Made by a program: the position numbers and the translations under genes. 64,000 nucleotides of DNA from Arthrobacter sp. D5-1 (lineage in GTDB: Bacteria; Actinomycetota; Actinomycetes; Actinomycetales; Micrococcaceae): NCBI RefSeq assembly GCF_017357425.1, contig NZ_CP014571.1, forward strand, positions 1,364,001-1,428,000. The letters run 5' to 3'. Shown in pieces: positions 22,249 to 30,793 of this stretch (positions are counted from its first letter, which is position 1; each line of letters begins with the position of its first letter). Below the pieces are notes generated by a model. It saw only the letters and a list, made by a program, of their open reading frames with translations. It was not told the origin of the DNA and ran no database searches.

Positions 22249-23640
22249 ATGACCCCCGCGTTTGAAACTGATACACCGGCAGGCGAGAAGCCTGTGGGGC
22301 CGGCCTCTGCCCACGCGCCTTCCCAAGGTTGGCGCCGAGTCCTCGGCGTTCCATCCCTGGTCCTGTTGGGCTTGGTCTACATGGTGCCGCTGACGATCTT
22401 CAGCACCTACGGCATCGTCGTGGAACTGACCGGCGGGCGGCTCTCGGCTGCCTATGCCGTGACTTTGGTGGTCATGCTGTTCACGGCTCGGTCGTATGGC
22501 CGGATGTCGCAGGCGTTCCCGTTCGGTGGATCCGCGTACACCTATGCAACCCGTTCCTTTGGGCCGGGCCTTGGCTTTATGGCCGGGTGGTCGCTCCTGC
22601 TGGACTATCTGCTGCTGCCGATGATCAACTACCTGCTGATTGGCATCTACATGGAAGCCGCCTTCCCGGCTATCCCGGCCTGGGCGTTCATGATCGTGTC
22701 GATTGTGGCTGTGACCGTGCTGAACATCCTCGGCATCACTGCGATTGCCAAGGCCAACTTTGTGGTGGTGGGACTCCAAGCGCTCTTCATCGTGTTGTTC
22801 GTCGCCCTGGGGCTTTCCTCAATCACCGGAACCGGCAACGTTGACCTGCTGGCGCCCTTTACCGGGGCCGAAGGTGCCGAAGGCCTTTCGCCCGTCTTTG
22901 CCGGCTCAGCCATCCTTTGCCTCTCCTACTTGGGGTTCGACGCCGTCTCAACCTTCGCGGAGGAAACCAAGGACCCGAAGCGGAATCTGCCCCGCGCCAT
23001 CATGATCACCACAATCCTTGCCGGCATGATTTTCCTGGGACTCGCGTACATTAGTCACCTGGTTCTCCCCGTCAGCACCTTCAACGACGTGGACTCGGCG
23101 GCCATCGAGGTCATTGGCGCAGCGGGCGGCGAGTTGCTCGTGGCCTTCTTCACGGCCGCCTACATTGCCGGCAGCCTGGGATCAGCCTTGACCTCCCAGG
23201 CCTCGGTCTCGCGGATCATTCATTCAATGGGACGCAGCGGAGTGTTCCCAGCTGCTTTGGGGCGGCTGCACTCCCGCTTCAGCACCCCCGTGCTGCCCAT
23301 TCTGCTGACCTCCGCCGTGTCACTACTGGCGTTCGTGTTGGACCTGCTGACGATTTCCTCCCTGATCAGCTTCGGTGCCTTGGTGGCGTTCTCCGTGGTC
23401 AACTTGGCCGTCATCAAGCACTACTACTTCGACCAGAATGCCCGCGGTGCCCGTGGTGTGATCCACAATCTTGTGTTTCCGGGCATTGGCTTCGTGCTCA
23501 CGATCTGGCTGTGGACCAGCCTGAGTGGTTTGTCGTTCACCTTCGGGTTGATTTGGGCCGGAGCGGGATTGGCCTACCTGGCATTCCTGACGCGAGGGTT
23601 CCGGAAACCTGCGCCACAGCTGGATCTGAAGGAGGCGTAG
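22249..23640 (+). CDS. APC family amino acid/polyamine permease
   Basis: A 463-residue membrane protein with about 12 hydrophobic helices. Helix 1 has GLVYMVPLTIFSTYG in the discontinuous-helix substrate site, and helix 6 has LSYLGFDAVSTFAEETKDPK, both APC hallmarks. The extended N-terminus is polar. I chose the ATG at 22249 because AAGGA lies seven bases upstream. A longer frame from 22180 lacks this. It resembles PuuP-like amino acid or amine importers; the substrate is not determined. It is flanked by decayed monooxygenase fragments, suggesting a rearranged catabolic locus. Confidence 0.88.
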   Translation: MTPAFETDTPAGEKPVGPASAHAPSQGWRRVLGVPSLVLLGLVYMVPLTIFSTYGIVVELTGGRLSAAYAVTLVVMLFTARSYGRMSQAFPFGGSAYTYATRSFGPGLGFMAGWSLLLDYLLLPMINYLLIGIYMEAAFPAIPAWAFMIVSIVAVTVLNILGITAIAKANFVVVGLQALFIVLFVALGLSSITGTGNVDLLAPFTGAEGAEGLSPVFAGSAILCLSYLGFDAVSTFAEETKDPKRNLPRAIMITTILAGMIFLGLAYISHLVLPVSTFNDVDSAAIEVIGAAGGELLVAFFTAAYIAGSLGSALTSQASVSRIIHSMGRSGVFPAALGRLHSRFSTPVLPILLTSAVSLLAFVLDLLTISSLISFGALVAFSVVNLAVIKHYYFDQNARGARGVIHNLVFPGIGFVLTIWLWTSLSGLSFTFGLIWAGAGLAYLAFLTRGFRKPAPQLDLKEA

Positions 23641-23758
23641 GTTTCCTGAGCGGAAGCTCGAGGGATCTTCGCCAGGCGGGTGCACTCCTCCCACAGCCAC
23701 TCTGGGACCGGAGACGTTAGGCTTCTTGGACGACATCGTAGGGGGAACGATTCTGAAA

Positions 23759-24043
23759 ATGACTACTGCACGTAAGCTCCGCATCTTGAACATTGCATCC
23801 ACAGTCCTGTTGATGACCGTCGTGATTTTGCAATCCACTCAAGTGATCAGCATGTTCTGGGGCATGGCGCTCCTGGTACTCATCGGGGTCCCGACGACGG
23901 TCGTTTGGGTGATTCTTGAGCGGCGCCAGGGCGCCGAGAAGATGAGGGGCGTAGCTCGTCTTCTTCTCCCGGTGTCCGGTGTCCGGATTTTGCCGGCAGC
24001 GCCCGCGCAAGGTGCTGTCGCCGTCGTCGTAAATCTCCGGTGA
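23759..24043 (+). CDS. Small membrane protein, about 94 residues
   Basis: Two hydrophobic helices (about residues 10-28 and 30-50) are followed by a short tail. No family is recognised. The start is uncertain: the ATG at 23759 has GGGGGA about 12 bases upstream and an in-frame ATG exists at 23726. The C-terminal third overlaps a sequence (23928-23948) that is also present at 21379-21398 in the pseudogene region, so the end of the protein may derive from a repeat. Confidence 0.45.
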   Translation: MTTARKLRILNIASTVLLMTVVILQSTQVISMFWGMALLVLIGVPTTVVWVILERRQGAEKMRGVARLLLPVSGVRILPAAPAQGAVAVVVNLR

Positions 24044-24127
24044 CCATTGCCTGGCAGCCTCACCTGTGGAACCCTCAACATGATCCTGTCGCCGGGGTGA
24101 CGACGGGCAGCAGGGAAGGATCCCGAC

Positions 24128-24742
24128 ATGGGACTCATTCACATTGACCTGTTCACGACGCTCGACGGCGTCGCGCAGGCGCCCGGCGGGCCCGAAGAGG
24201 ACCCTGCTGATGACTTCGCGTTCGGCGGCTGGCAGGCGCCGCTTATCGACGAGGTTGTTGGCGAGCAGATCGATTCCGGAATGGTGGGAATGGACGCACT
24301 GCTACTGGGGCGGCGGACTTATGACATCTTCGCCTCGTACTGGCCTCACCAAGATGGCAAAATCGCGGAGCTGTTCAACCGACTTCCGAAGTATGTGGCT
24401 TCGCGCCAGTCGCTGGAGCTTGAGTGGGAGGGATCAGCTTTGCTCGGCACTGACACGGTGGCGTCCCTGCGGGCGCTACGCGAGAAGCACCAGAACATCC
24501 ACGTCATCGGCAGCCTCGACTTCGTCCAGACTCTTTTCTCTGAGCGCCTGTTCGACCAACTCAACCTGTGGGTCTATCCGATCCTCCTCGGCCGCGGGAA
24601 AAAGGTGTTCGCAGACGGAGTGGTGCCGACGAACCTCAGGCTTATCGAGCCCGTGGTTGCTTCACCGAACGGTGCGGTGATGCAACGCTACGCCTTGGTT
24701 GAGGGGACTCCTGCGGTGGGAAACATGGCGGAGATCGATTAG
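24128..24742 (+). CDS. Dihydrofolate reductase-like (RibD C-terminal domain) protein
   Basis: A 204-residue protein with the DHFR/RibD fold: IDLFTTLDGVAQAPGG at the N-terminus, LLLGRRTYDIFASYWP (residues about 58-73), NIHVIGSLDFVQTLF and NLWVYPILLGRGKKVFADG. This group is common in actinobacteria as stand-alone reductases with unknown substrate. It is not FolA (too diverged) and lacks the deaminase domain of RibD. The ATG follows AAGGATCCCGAC. It stands alone on its strand. Confidence 0.88.
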   Translation: MGLIHIDLFTTLDGVAQAPGGPEEDPADDFAFGGWQAPLIDEVVGEQIDSGMVGMDALLLGRRTYDIFASYWPHQDGKIAELFNRLPKYVASRQSLELEWEGSALLGTDTVASLRALREKHQNIHVIGSLDFVQTLFSERLFDQLNLWVYPILLGRGKKVFADGVVPTNLRLIEPVVASPNGAVMQRYALVEGTPAVGNMAEID

Positions 24743-24792
24743 GCAGAGCAAACACGAAAGTAGCGGCAAGGTGCGATTCGTGAGTTGCATCC

Positions 24793-25380
24793 TCACCGGC
24801 CGCGCCTTTCGCCCACCAGAGCCGCCTCAACCGCCCCGACATACGAAGCACGTCGTCGCTCCAGGCGCCTCAATAGCCCAGGACTCGGGATGCGGGCGCC
24901 CTTCCGCCGATTGCATTGACTACAGGCGGCAACGAAGTTTCGGAGCGAAGTCGCTCCACCTTTAGACCATGGATAGAAATGATCTCCATGTTCGGCAGCT
25001 TGGGTGCAACGCTTCCCGTAACGTGACTCCAGCTCACATCGCCCCTTTGCTCGAGTCATCCCCTCGCGTCGCTGGTACCGCGTAAACCGGCGCTGCGGAT
25101 CACGCCTGCGTAGGTCGCCCCTCCGCAAGACGAAAGCTGCAACTAGCAACATCACAATAAATGCTGCTGGCGCTCCGATCGCAACCCAGAGGCCTCCAAA
25201 TACTTCTCGGATGAATGCCCCGATTGTGCCCGCGCCGATCTCGCCAATGCGCGGGGAAGTAAAGAACAGGTAAACAGCCCCAAACAACCATGCCGCGGAG
25301 AGCGCGAAGAGCATGCGAAGGGATTGGCGCGTCCAATAGATACGCCGCAATTCAAATCGAAATGACTGGCCCACTGTCAT
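24793..25380 (-). CDS. Membrane-anchored HNH endonuclease-like protein
   Basis: A 195-residue protein with two N-terminal membrane helices (about residues 22-42 and 62-88), a basic linker (VLRRGDLRRRDPQRRFTRYQ) and an HNH domain (about 110-170): CELESRYGKRC, HGDHFYPWSKGGA, and ACSQCNRRKGAR. The cysteine pairs look like a zinc knuckle, and the His-Asp-His core is intact. HNH domains fused to membrane helices are less common than soluble ones and may act at the membrane. The start codon (25380) abuts the monooxygenase remnant. Function is unknown; it may be a phage-defence effector (inference). Confidence 0.75.
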   Translation of the reverse strand: MTVGQSFRFELRRIYWTRQSLRMLFALSAAWLFGAVYLFFTSPRIGEIGAGTIGAFIREVFGGLWVAIGAPAAFIVMLLVAAFVLRRGDLRRRDPQRRFTRYQRREGMTRAKGRCELESRYGKRCTQAAEHGDHFYPWSKGGATSLRNFVAACSQCNRRKGARIPSPGLLRRLERRRASYVGAVEAALVGERRGR

Positions 25381-25419
25381 GACGTGACGTTAGCAGGAAC
25401 GTAGTTCACCATCAGCGGC

Positions 25420-25722
25420 ACGGGGTACAGCCGTGCCGCGTCCACGCCCGTATGGATCGGTACAGCGATCAGCTCTGCATAGTGTCTGAGGGGGTCACCA
25501 TTGCGCCGCCGGAGATGAACGCGTCCCGATCCTCGCCGTCGCACGGCATGCCGGGGAGGTCCAGTGCAAGGTTCGGGGTGTTCATGTAGAAGCTGTCCCA
25601 GCGGTCCTGGAAGACGCCGCCGAGGTGGTCGCGTTGTCCCAGGAGCTGATGCTCGACACCGAATTGCGTGAGCCAGTAGCTCGTCGTGAGGCTGGCTTGG
25701 CCTGCGCCGATGATGACCGCAT
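25420..25722 (-). pseudogene. Flavin-dependent monooxygenase N-terminal remnant
   Basis: The minus strand reads VIIGAGQASLTTSYWLTQFG, then QRDHLGGVFQDRWDSFYMNT and LPGMPCDGEDRDAFI: the FAD-binding GxGxxG and GG-x-W-like motifs of CzcO-type monooxygenases. The frame runs into a TGA after TMQS; the continuation (LRHYAELIAVPIHTGVD) is in another frame. The matching C-terminal halves lie 3.5-4.6 kb away at 21068-21950, in the correct relative order. Confidence 0.7.
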
Positions 25723-26136
25723 CCGGAGTCGGTCCGTGGGGGTGGAGTTTGCGCTTGGGGGCTGTTGTGCCTGTTTCTGCTCGTCAGCGGTCTATTGGAC
25801 AACTTCTGGGCGACGGCGTGCCTTATAGCGACCGCTGCACCGTCAATTGCCAGTTGGGTGCTCAAAGGCAGGCTCAATGGCGCCACCAACGGTGACGAGC
25901 CGCGGCCGCGGTAGCGAGCTGCCTGCCCGGGCTCATCGGCAGCAGCCGAGCGGGACTCCACTGCCCTGTAAACGGTGGATATTGAAGGCCCGGTTTCGGG
26001 CCTGCAGGAAACATCCAATGGATAAATATTTCCCAGCACTAGCTATCTGCTCAGAACTCTGTAGACTTGATGGTGTTGTTGTGTTTGGCATTTGGTAGTT
26101 CAGGCAGTCCCCACGGTCCCTCTGGATCGTGACCTT
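25723..26136. other. Non-coding region upstream of the cold-shock gene
   Basis: No supported gene is seen. An open minus-strand frame crosses this region but lacks coding character and overlaps the monooxygenase remnant. The segment 26010-26100 is AT-rich and probably contains the cold-shock promoter, with TTGATG near 26068 as one possible -35. Confidence 0.35.
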
Positions 26137-26207
26137 CTGAAGTAACGGTGGAGAACACCCCACACCGGAGACCCGAAAGTCGGGAGCATCTCCACCTTCA
26201 GTAAGGA
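26137..26207 (+). promoter_or_regulatory. Structured 5' leader of the cold-shock gene
   Basis: A long stem-loop ends directly at the ribosome-binding site. CTGAA (26137-26141) pairs with TTCAG (26197-26201), GGTGGAGA (26147-26154) with TCTCCACC (26189-26196), and an inner hairpin CCCGA-aag-TCGGG occupies 26172-26184. AAGGA at 26203-26207 follows immediately. Cold-shock mRNAs often carry temperature-responsive leaders; this structure fits that role. Confidence 0.55.
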
Positions 26208-26215
26208 CTGAAAAA

Positions 26216-26419
26216 ATGGCTACAGGTACCGTAAAATGGTTCAACTCCGAAAAGGGCTTCGGCTTCATCTCTCCTGAAGATGGCAGCCAGGACGTTTTCG
26301 CTCACTACTCTGCGATCAACTCCTCGGGCTACCGCTCCCTCGAAGAGAACCAGAAGGTTTCCTTCGACGTCGAGCAGGGCCCCAAGGGTCCCCAGGCAGT
26401 AAACATCCAGGCTATCTAG
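26216..26419 (+). CDS. cspA: Cold-shock protein CspA family
   Basis: A 67-residue OB-fold protein with the RNP1 motif KGFGFISP (about residues 13-20) and RNP2-like DVFAHYSAI, both typical of CspA/CspB. It binds single-stranded RNA and acts as an RNA chaperone. The length equals that of actinobacterial homologues. AAGGA lies eight bases before the ATG. A strong terminator follows 17 bp after the stop, so it is monocistronic, with a long structured leader. Confidence 0.97.
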   Translation: MATGTVKWFNSEKGFGFISPEDGSQDVFAHYSAINSSGYRSLEENQKVSFDVEQGPKGPQAVNIQAI

Positions 26420-26436
26420 TCTTCGGATAACAAAGA

Positions 26437-26468
26437 AGCAGGGCCGGTCATTGACCGGCCCTGCTTTT
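26437..26468 (+). terminator. Rho-independent terminator of the cold-shock gene
   Basis: AGCAGGGCCGGTCA (26437-26450) pairs with TGACCGGCCCTGCT (26452-26465), followed by TTTTGTTT. Confidence 0.93.
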
Positions 26469-26714
26469 GTTTGCCCACGTGCAGGTGATCCCGGCCTTGC
26501 AGCAGCGCCGGGTGCGTCCCACTGGGGGTGTAGCAAGCCCATGCTAAAACAGGCTGAGACTCGCTTGCGCGTCCGAATCGAACATACTTACTAATCCAAT
26601 AAACCTCGATCGAACACACATCCACATAGCGAATTACACCCATGTAACTCTCGCTCAGCCCTCCGTAGCGTTGGAGATAATCCACCCACAGAGCTGAGGG
26701 AGCATCCCATGGAT

Positions 26715-26849
26715 CACCTGATTTCCGAACAGCCCCACCACCTAGACGAGTCCCGCCACCACCTATATTTGCCCAAATCACCACCTAGATGGACCCAAAT
26801 TGGCCTGTGCAAGGCCGTTTTGCCACCTAGTCCCGATTTCTCGATCTAG
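26715..26849. repeat. CACCTAG array B, 21-22 bp spacing
   Basis: CACCTAG or one-mismatch forms occur at 26739, 26760 (CACCTAT), 26782 and 26824, with degenerate copies at 26715 and 26843; spacings are 21, 22 and 42 (two times 21). The 26469-26857 gap otherwise holds no supported gene. The array ends just before the start of the LuxR-type regulator gene. Confidence 0.7.
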
Positions 26850-26866
26850 CCTGCGAAGTGAGCCGC

Positions 26867-29470
26867 ATGTCGGGCATCCACAGAAACAGAAGGTTGGGTC
26901 GAGTGTTCGATTCTGAGGTTCAGCGAATCCTCGACTTTGTCGCACGCGGAATCGGCGTGCGGGTCGTCGGTGCGCCGGGCAGCGGCAAAACGTCCGTGGT
27001 CCGCAGTGTGATGAGCAATCTGGAAAAGACCGGAGTAGCCGTTCACTTCATCACCGGACTGCGCACGCACCGCACCCTCCCCTTCGCGGCCATCAAAGGA
27101 CTGGGGCTGGACTTGCGGCCCGGCCGCAGCGGCGTCTTCGACATCGCGGACGTGCTGACCAGCCAACTGGCCACCAACGGAAAGCACCTGCTTGTCGTCG
27201 ACGACCTTCACCTCGTTGACAGCGAATCACTGGCGGTTCTGGAGGCGGTTCGGCGCCGATCCACTTGTCCTATGGTTGCCACGGCGCCCGAGACCTGGGC
27301 ATTCTCCAAAGGGCAACTGGCCATCCTCAACAACGGCCGCGAGGCACACCTGCAGCTGGACCCGCTCCACTACGAGCAGGTTCACATGCTGATCGCACAA
27401 GTCCTCGGTGCCCCAGCGGACGCAGACACCACAGCCCGGATCCTCACCAAGTCTGCCGGCAACCCGCGCCTCATCGTGCGGATTGCCGAGACCGCTTCCC
27501 TGAGCAACCTCTTGGTCATGAAGGACAAGCAGTGGGGCATGACCACCAACACCCTCTGGAACGAGCACCTGCGGGGGACACTTGAGTCGCTCCTGGCAGA
27601 GCTCAGCGCCGACGAGTTCACAGCCCTGCACACCATGGCAATCCTCGGCACCGCGCGTGTGGACGTCCTGCAGAAGGTCATCGAGCCCGATGCCCTGGAA
27701 GGTCTCGAACGCAGGGGGTTCCTCTCCGTCATGGACGACCACCACAACGGCTCCATCGCCGCCATCAGCCCACCCGTCATCGCTGATTACTTCCGCGGCA
27801 ACAAGAACCTCAGGGACCGGAAACTGCTGCGACGAAAGATCGCCGGCGTTCTGGAGGCCGCGCCGCGCGCGGAACAGGAAAACCAAACAACGGCAGACTG
27901 CCTCGTCCGGGTTTTGGCTACGCTGCGTCTGGAAAAGGGCGACGGCGACGCCGTCACCGCCCGCCACTTCCACGACCACAGTTCCGATCGTGAACGTATC
28001 CGTTTCGAGCGATGGGAAGCCAACAAGTCCGCCGCCAACGCTGCGGCCCTGCTTCGGATCTATTGGGGTGCTCCCGTGGATGTCCAACGGGCAGCCCGCG
28101 TCTGCAGTGAAACAACAACGTCCGACGCCGACCCCAAGGACGTCCTGTTTGTCACCATTACCCGCGCAATGCTCGCGGTCCACACCGGGCAAGGCCCAGG
28201 TGCCGCCGTCGACATCCTCCAAAAGTTCGCTGACGATAATCCGCACCATGCCGCGGAATCCGCCCACGCGATCACCTTCCTGAGTGCCTCCCACGGAAGG
28301 GTCCCTGTGGACACACCCACAAGCGCGCCCGAAACCAAGCCGTCAGGGATGGGCAGCCTGGTCCACGGGCTGCTGGAGCTCTACCGCTTCAGGCCAGCTG
28401 CAGCCTACGAAGCTGTCGACGGTCAGACCGATGACGACACCTTCTCCCATCTGCGGCCCTTCATTCGAGGTTTCGCGCTGTTCGCTGCCGGACGAATCGA
28501 GGAATCTCTCGTCTTTGCGCTGGACTGGCGGGCCGAAGCACGCAAGAACCTGGACCAGTTCGGGGTGGTCACCAGCAGCTACGTCGCTGCCCACGGACTG
28601 CTGTATCGCGGGCACTTTGAGGAAGCGGAGTACCTCATGAGCAGTGTCTTCGCCATGGGCCGGCCAGGCTTTGTGGTGGACGCCCTCTACGACGCGATGC
28701 TGCGCCTGGCGGGGCTTCGCCACGCGACCACCGCCACACCACCGGCCCTCTCGATTGCCGCGCAGGCGCGGACAGAAGTACCCGACGTCGGCCCCTTGCC
28801 TGGCATTGGAAAGGGAGCCTACGAACTGATTGCCCACGACAGCGCGCAACCTTCGACGTTCGACCGCAAAGCCGCGAAACTCGTCAGGCGTCAGCTGAAG
28901 AGCGGCTACGTGCTGGAAGCCATGATGACGGCGCTCCTCTGCACGTGTCTGAACCCTGGACGTCCAGTTCTGGACCTGCTGCAGAAGATCCTGCGGGACA
29001 GTGGCGTCACGGTTCACGATCAACTCATCGGCATTGCCACCGCCGTTGTTGAAGGGGACCACCAGCTCCTTGGTCTGCTGCTGAAGCACTACGAACCGGA
29101 CATCGACACCTACCAGGTGGGGATGCTTCTCCGGGGTGCACTCAAGAGGCACGTCATCGAGGGGAATACTGCCGCAGCCGACGCCATGGCCCAGGCCTCA
29201 TCCATGTTCGCGGTCCGGTTCCCGTCAGCCAATGAGCAACTTTCCTTCAACTCGTTCAGGACCACGCCACTGACTGAGCGGGAGATCGAGGTTGCCGTGC
29301 TGGCGGGCCATCGCACCAACGTGGAGATTGCCGAACACCTGGGCATCAGTGCCAGGACAGTGGAAAACCACATCTCCAACGCGCTGCGCAAGACAGGCGC
29401 AACGTCCCGCAACGGACTCTTCATGCTCGTCGGGAATTCACTTCCACCGCGAGGAGCCGGGATAAGCTAA
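26867..29470 (+). CDS. Large LuxR-family regulator with N-terminal ATPase (STAND/LAL-like)
   Basis: About 867 residues from the ATG at 26867; a GTG at 26858 is an alternative, but GTGAG sits well for the ATG. Near the N-terminus is a P-loop GAPGSGKTSVV and a Walker B KHLLVVDDLHLVD. The middle (about 230-780) is helical and TPR-like. The last 67 residues carry a LuxR HTH (PLTEREIEVAVLAGHRTNVE followed by IAEHLGISARTVENHISNAL). This architecture matches LAL/MalT-like signal-transducing ATPases that sense a ligand and activate transcription. The target is unknown; the downstream APC permease (29534) is a possible target. Confidence 0.9.
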   Translation: MSGIHRNRRLGRVFDSEVQRILDFVARGIGVRVVGAPGSGKTSVVRSVMSNLEKTGVAVHFITGLRTHRTLPFAAIKGLGLDLRPGRSGVFDIADVLTSQLATNGKHLLVVDDLHLVDSESLAVLEAVRRRSTCPMVATAPETWAFSKGQLAILNNGREAHLQLDPLHYEQVHMLIAQVLGAPADADTTARILTKSAGNPRLIVRIAETASLSNLLVMKDKQWGMTTNTLWNEHLRGTLESLLAELSADEFTALHTMAILGTARVDVLQKVIEPDALEGLERRGFLSVMDDHHNGSIAAISPPVIADYFRGNKNLRDRKLLRRKIAGVLEAAPRAEQENQTTADCLVRVLATLRLEKGDGDAVTARHFHDHSSDRERIRFERWEANKSAANAAALLRIYWGAPVDVQRAARVCSETTTSDADPKDVLFVTITRAMLAVHTGQGPGAAVDILQKFADDNPHHAAESAHAITFLSASHGRVPVDTPTSAPETKPSGMGSLVHGLLELYRFRPAAAYEAVDGQTDDDTFSHLRPFIRGFALFAAGRIEESLVFALDWRAEARKNLDQFGVVTSSYVAAHGLLYRGHFEEAEYLMSSVFAMGRPGFVVDALYDAMLRLAGLRHATTATPPALSIAAQARTEVPDVGPLPGIGKGAYELIAHDSAQPSTFDRKAAKLVRRQLKSGYVLEAMMTALLCTCLNPGRPVLDLLQKILRDSGVTVHDQLIGIATAVVEGDHQLLGLLLKHYEPDIDTYQVGMLLRGALKRHVIEGNTAAADAMAQASSMFAVRFPSANEQLSFNSFRTTPLTEREIEVAVLAGHRTNVEIAEHLGISARTVENHISNALRKTGATSRNGLFMLVGNSLPPRGAGIS

Positions 29471-29533
29471 AACCAATTCTCCCAACGCCGGTCTCCGACG
29501 CCACGCCCTGAGCCCGGCCCCTCAGCGTGAAGG

Positions 29534-30793
29534 GTGTCAGTGAATAACTCCCCGGCTTTGGCCCGCCGACTCGGCACGTTCGATGCTTCGCTTATCGGCT
29601 TGGGTTCCATGATCGGCGCCGGGGTGTTCGCAGCTTTCACCCCGGCCGCTGCCGCGGCGGGATCCGGACTGCTGATCGGCTTGGTAGTGGCTGCATTCGT
29701 AGCCTTCTGCAATGCCACGTCGTCAGCTCAGCTCGCTGCCAGATACCCAACCTCCGGTGGTACCTATGTCTACGGACGGGAACGGTTGGGACCGTGGGCC
29801 GGGTTCCTTGCCGGCTGGGGTTTCATCATTGGCAAGACCGCCAGTGCTGCTGCCATGGCCATGACGTTCGCCGCCTATGCCGCACCGCAAGGGTGGGAAC
29901 GCCCGGTGGCGATTGCCGCCGTCGTACTTCTGACAGCGGTGAACTATCACGGGGTGACCCGGACAGCTGGGCTGACCCGTGTCTTGGTGATCGTGGTGCT
30001 GGCGGCCCTGGCCATTGCTGTCACCGCAGTGTGGGGTGGGTCAGGGCCCGACTTTGGCGACTTTGCGGGGGAGGGGCTGCTGGCGGAGGGCTGGTACGGG
30101 ATCCTGCAATCCGCAGGGCTGCTGTTCTTCGCATTCGCCGGGTATGCGAGGATCGCGACCATGGGCGAGGAAGTCCGTGAGCCCAAGCGCACTATTCCCC
30201 GGGCGATCGGCATCGCCTTAGGCATCACGATTCTCATCTACGCCGTTATTGCGGTGACACTGCTCGCGGCACTCGGCCCGGAAGGTGTGGCTGCCACGCC
30301 GACACCGCTGGCTGATGCAGTGGACGCAGGAACCTTGGCGTGGGCCTCGCCTGTTGTTCGTATTGGGGCCGCCGTTGCCTCGCTGGGTGCCCTGTTGGCA
30401 CTGGTTGCCGGACTCGGCCGCACGAGCCTGGCGATGGCCCGCGAACACGACCTGCCGAACTGGCTCTCTGCCGTGCACCCGAAATACAAGGTGCCCCATA
30501 GGGCCGAGGTAACTCTTGCCGTGGTGATCTGCCTGATCATTGCCGTGGCCGATCTTCGCGGGGCCATCGGCTTCTCATCATTCGGCGTGTTGCTCTATTA
30601 CCTGGTGGCGAACGTCGCAGCCTACACCCAGCCAGACGAGGATCGTCGCTACCCGAAGTTCCTGCAGGTGGCCGGTGCGGTTGCGTGCGTTGTACTTGTC
30701 GCGACGCTGCCGCCGTTGTCCGCCGGGCTGGGTGTGCTGATGTTCGTGGTGGGTATCGCTTACAGGGTGATCCGTCTGCGGGTCAGCCGCTAG
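29534..30793 (+). CDS. APC family amino acid permease
   Basis: A 419-residue membrane protein with about 12 helices. Helix 1 carries GLGSMIGAGVFAAFTPAAAA, and helix 6 has FFAFAGYARIATMGEEVREP, both APC signatures; the YPTSGGTYVYGRERLG loop follows helix 2. The start is a GTG at 29534 or 29540; GAAGGG fits the second. It lies 63 bp after the LuxR-type gene on the same strand. Its TAG stop overlaps the stop of the convergent MFS gene in a shared CTAG. The substrate is probably an amino acid. Confidence 0.9.
   Translation: MSVNNSPALARRLGTFDASLIGLGSMIGAGVFAAFTPAAAAAGSGLLIGLVVAAFVAFCNATSSAQLAARYPTSGGTYVYGRERLGPWAGFLAGWGFIIGKTASAAAMAMTFAAYAAPQGWERPVAIAAVVLLTAVNYHGVTRTAGLTRVLVIVVLAALAIAVTAVWGGSGPDFGDFAGEGLLAEGWYGILQSAGLLFFAFAGYARIATMGEEVREPKRTIPRAIGIALGITILIYAVIAVTLLAALGPEGVAATPTPLADAVDAGTLAWASPVVRIGAAVASLGALLALVAGLGRTSLAMAREHDLPNWLSAVHPKYKVPHRAEVTLAVVICLIIAVADLRGAIGFSSFGVLLYYLVANVAAYTQPDEDRRYPKFLQVAGAVACVVLVATLPPLSAGLGVLMFVVGIAYRVIRLRVSR

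Noticed and set aside
25377..26039. A 220-residue minus-strand open frame
   Set aside because: Its coding content is an out-of-frame reading of the monooxygenase remnant plus non-coding sequence.
26416..26784. A 122-residue minus-strand open frame between cspA and the LuxR-type gene
   Set aside because: It runs through the cspA terminator and the CACCTAG array, has no ribosome-binding site and no recognisable family; probably chance.
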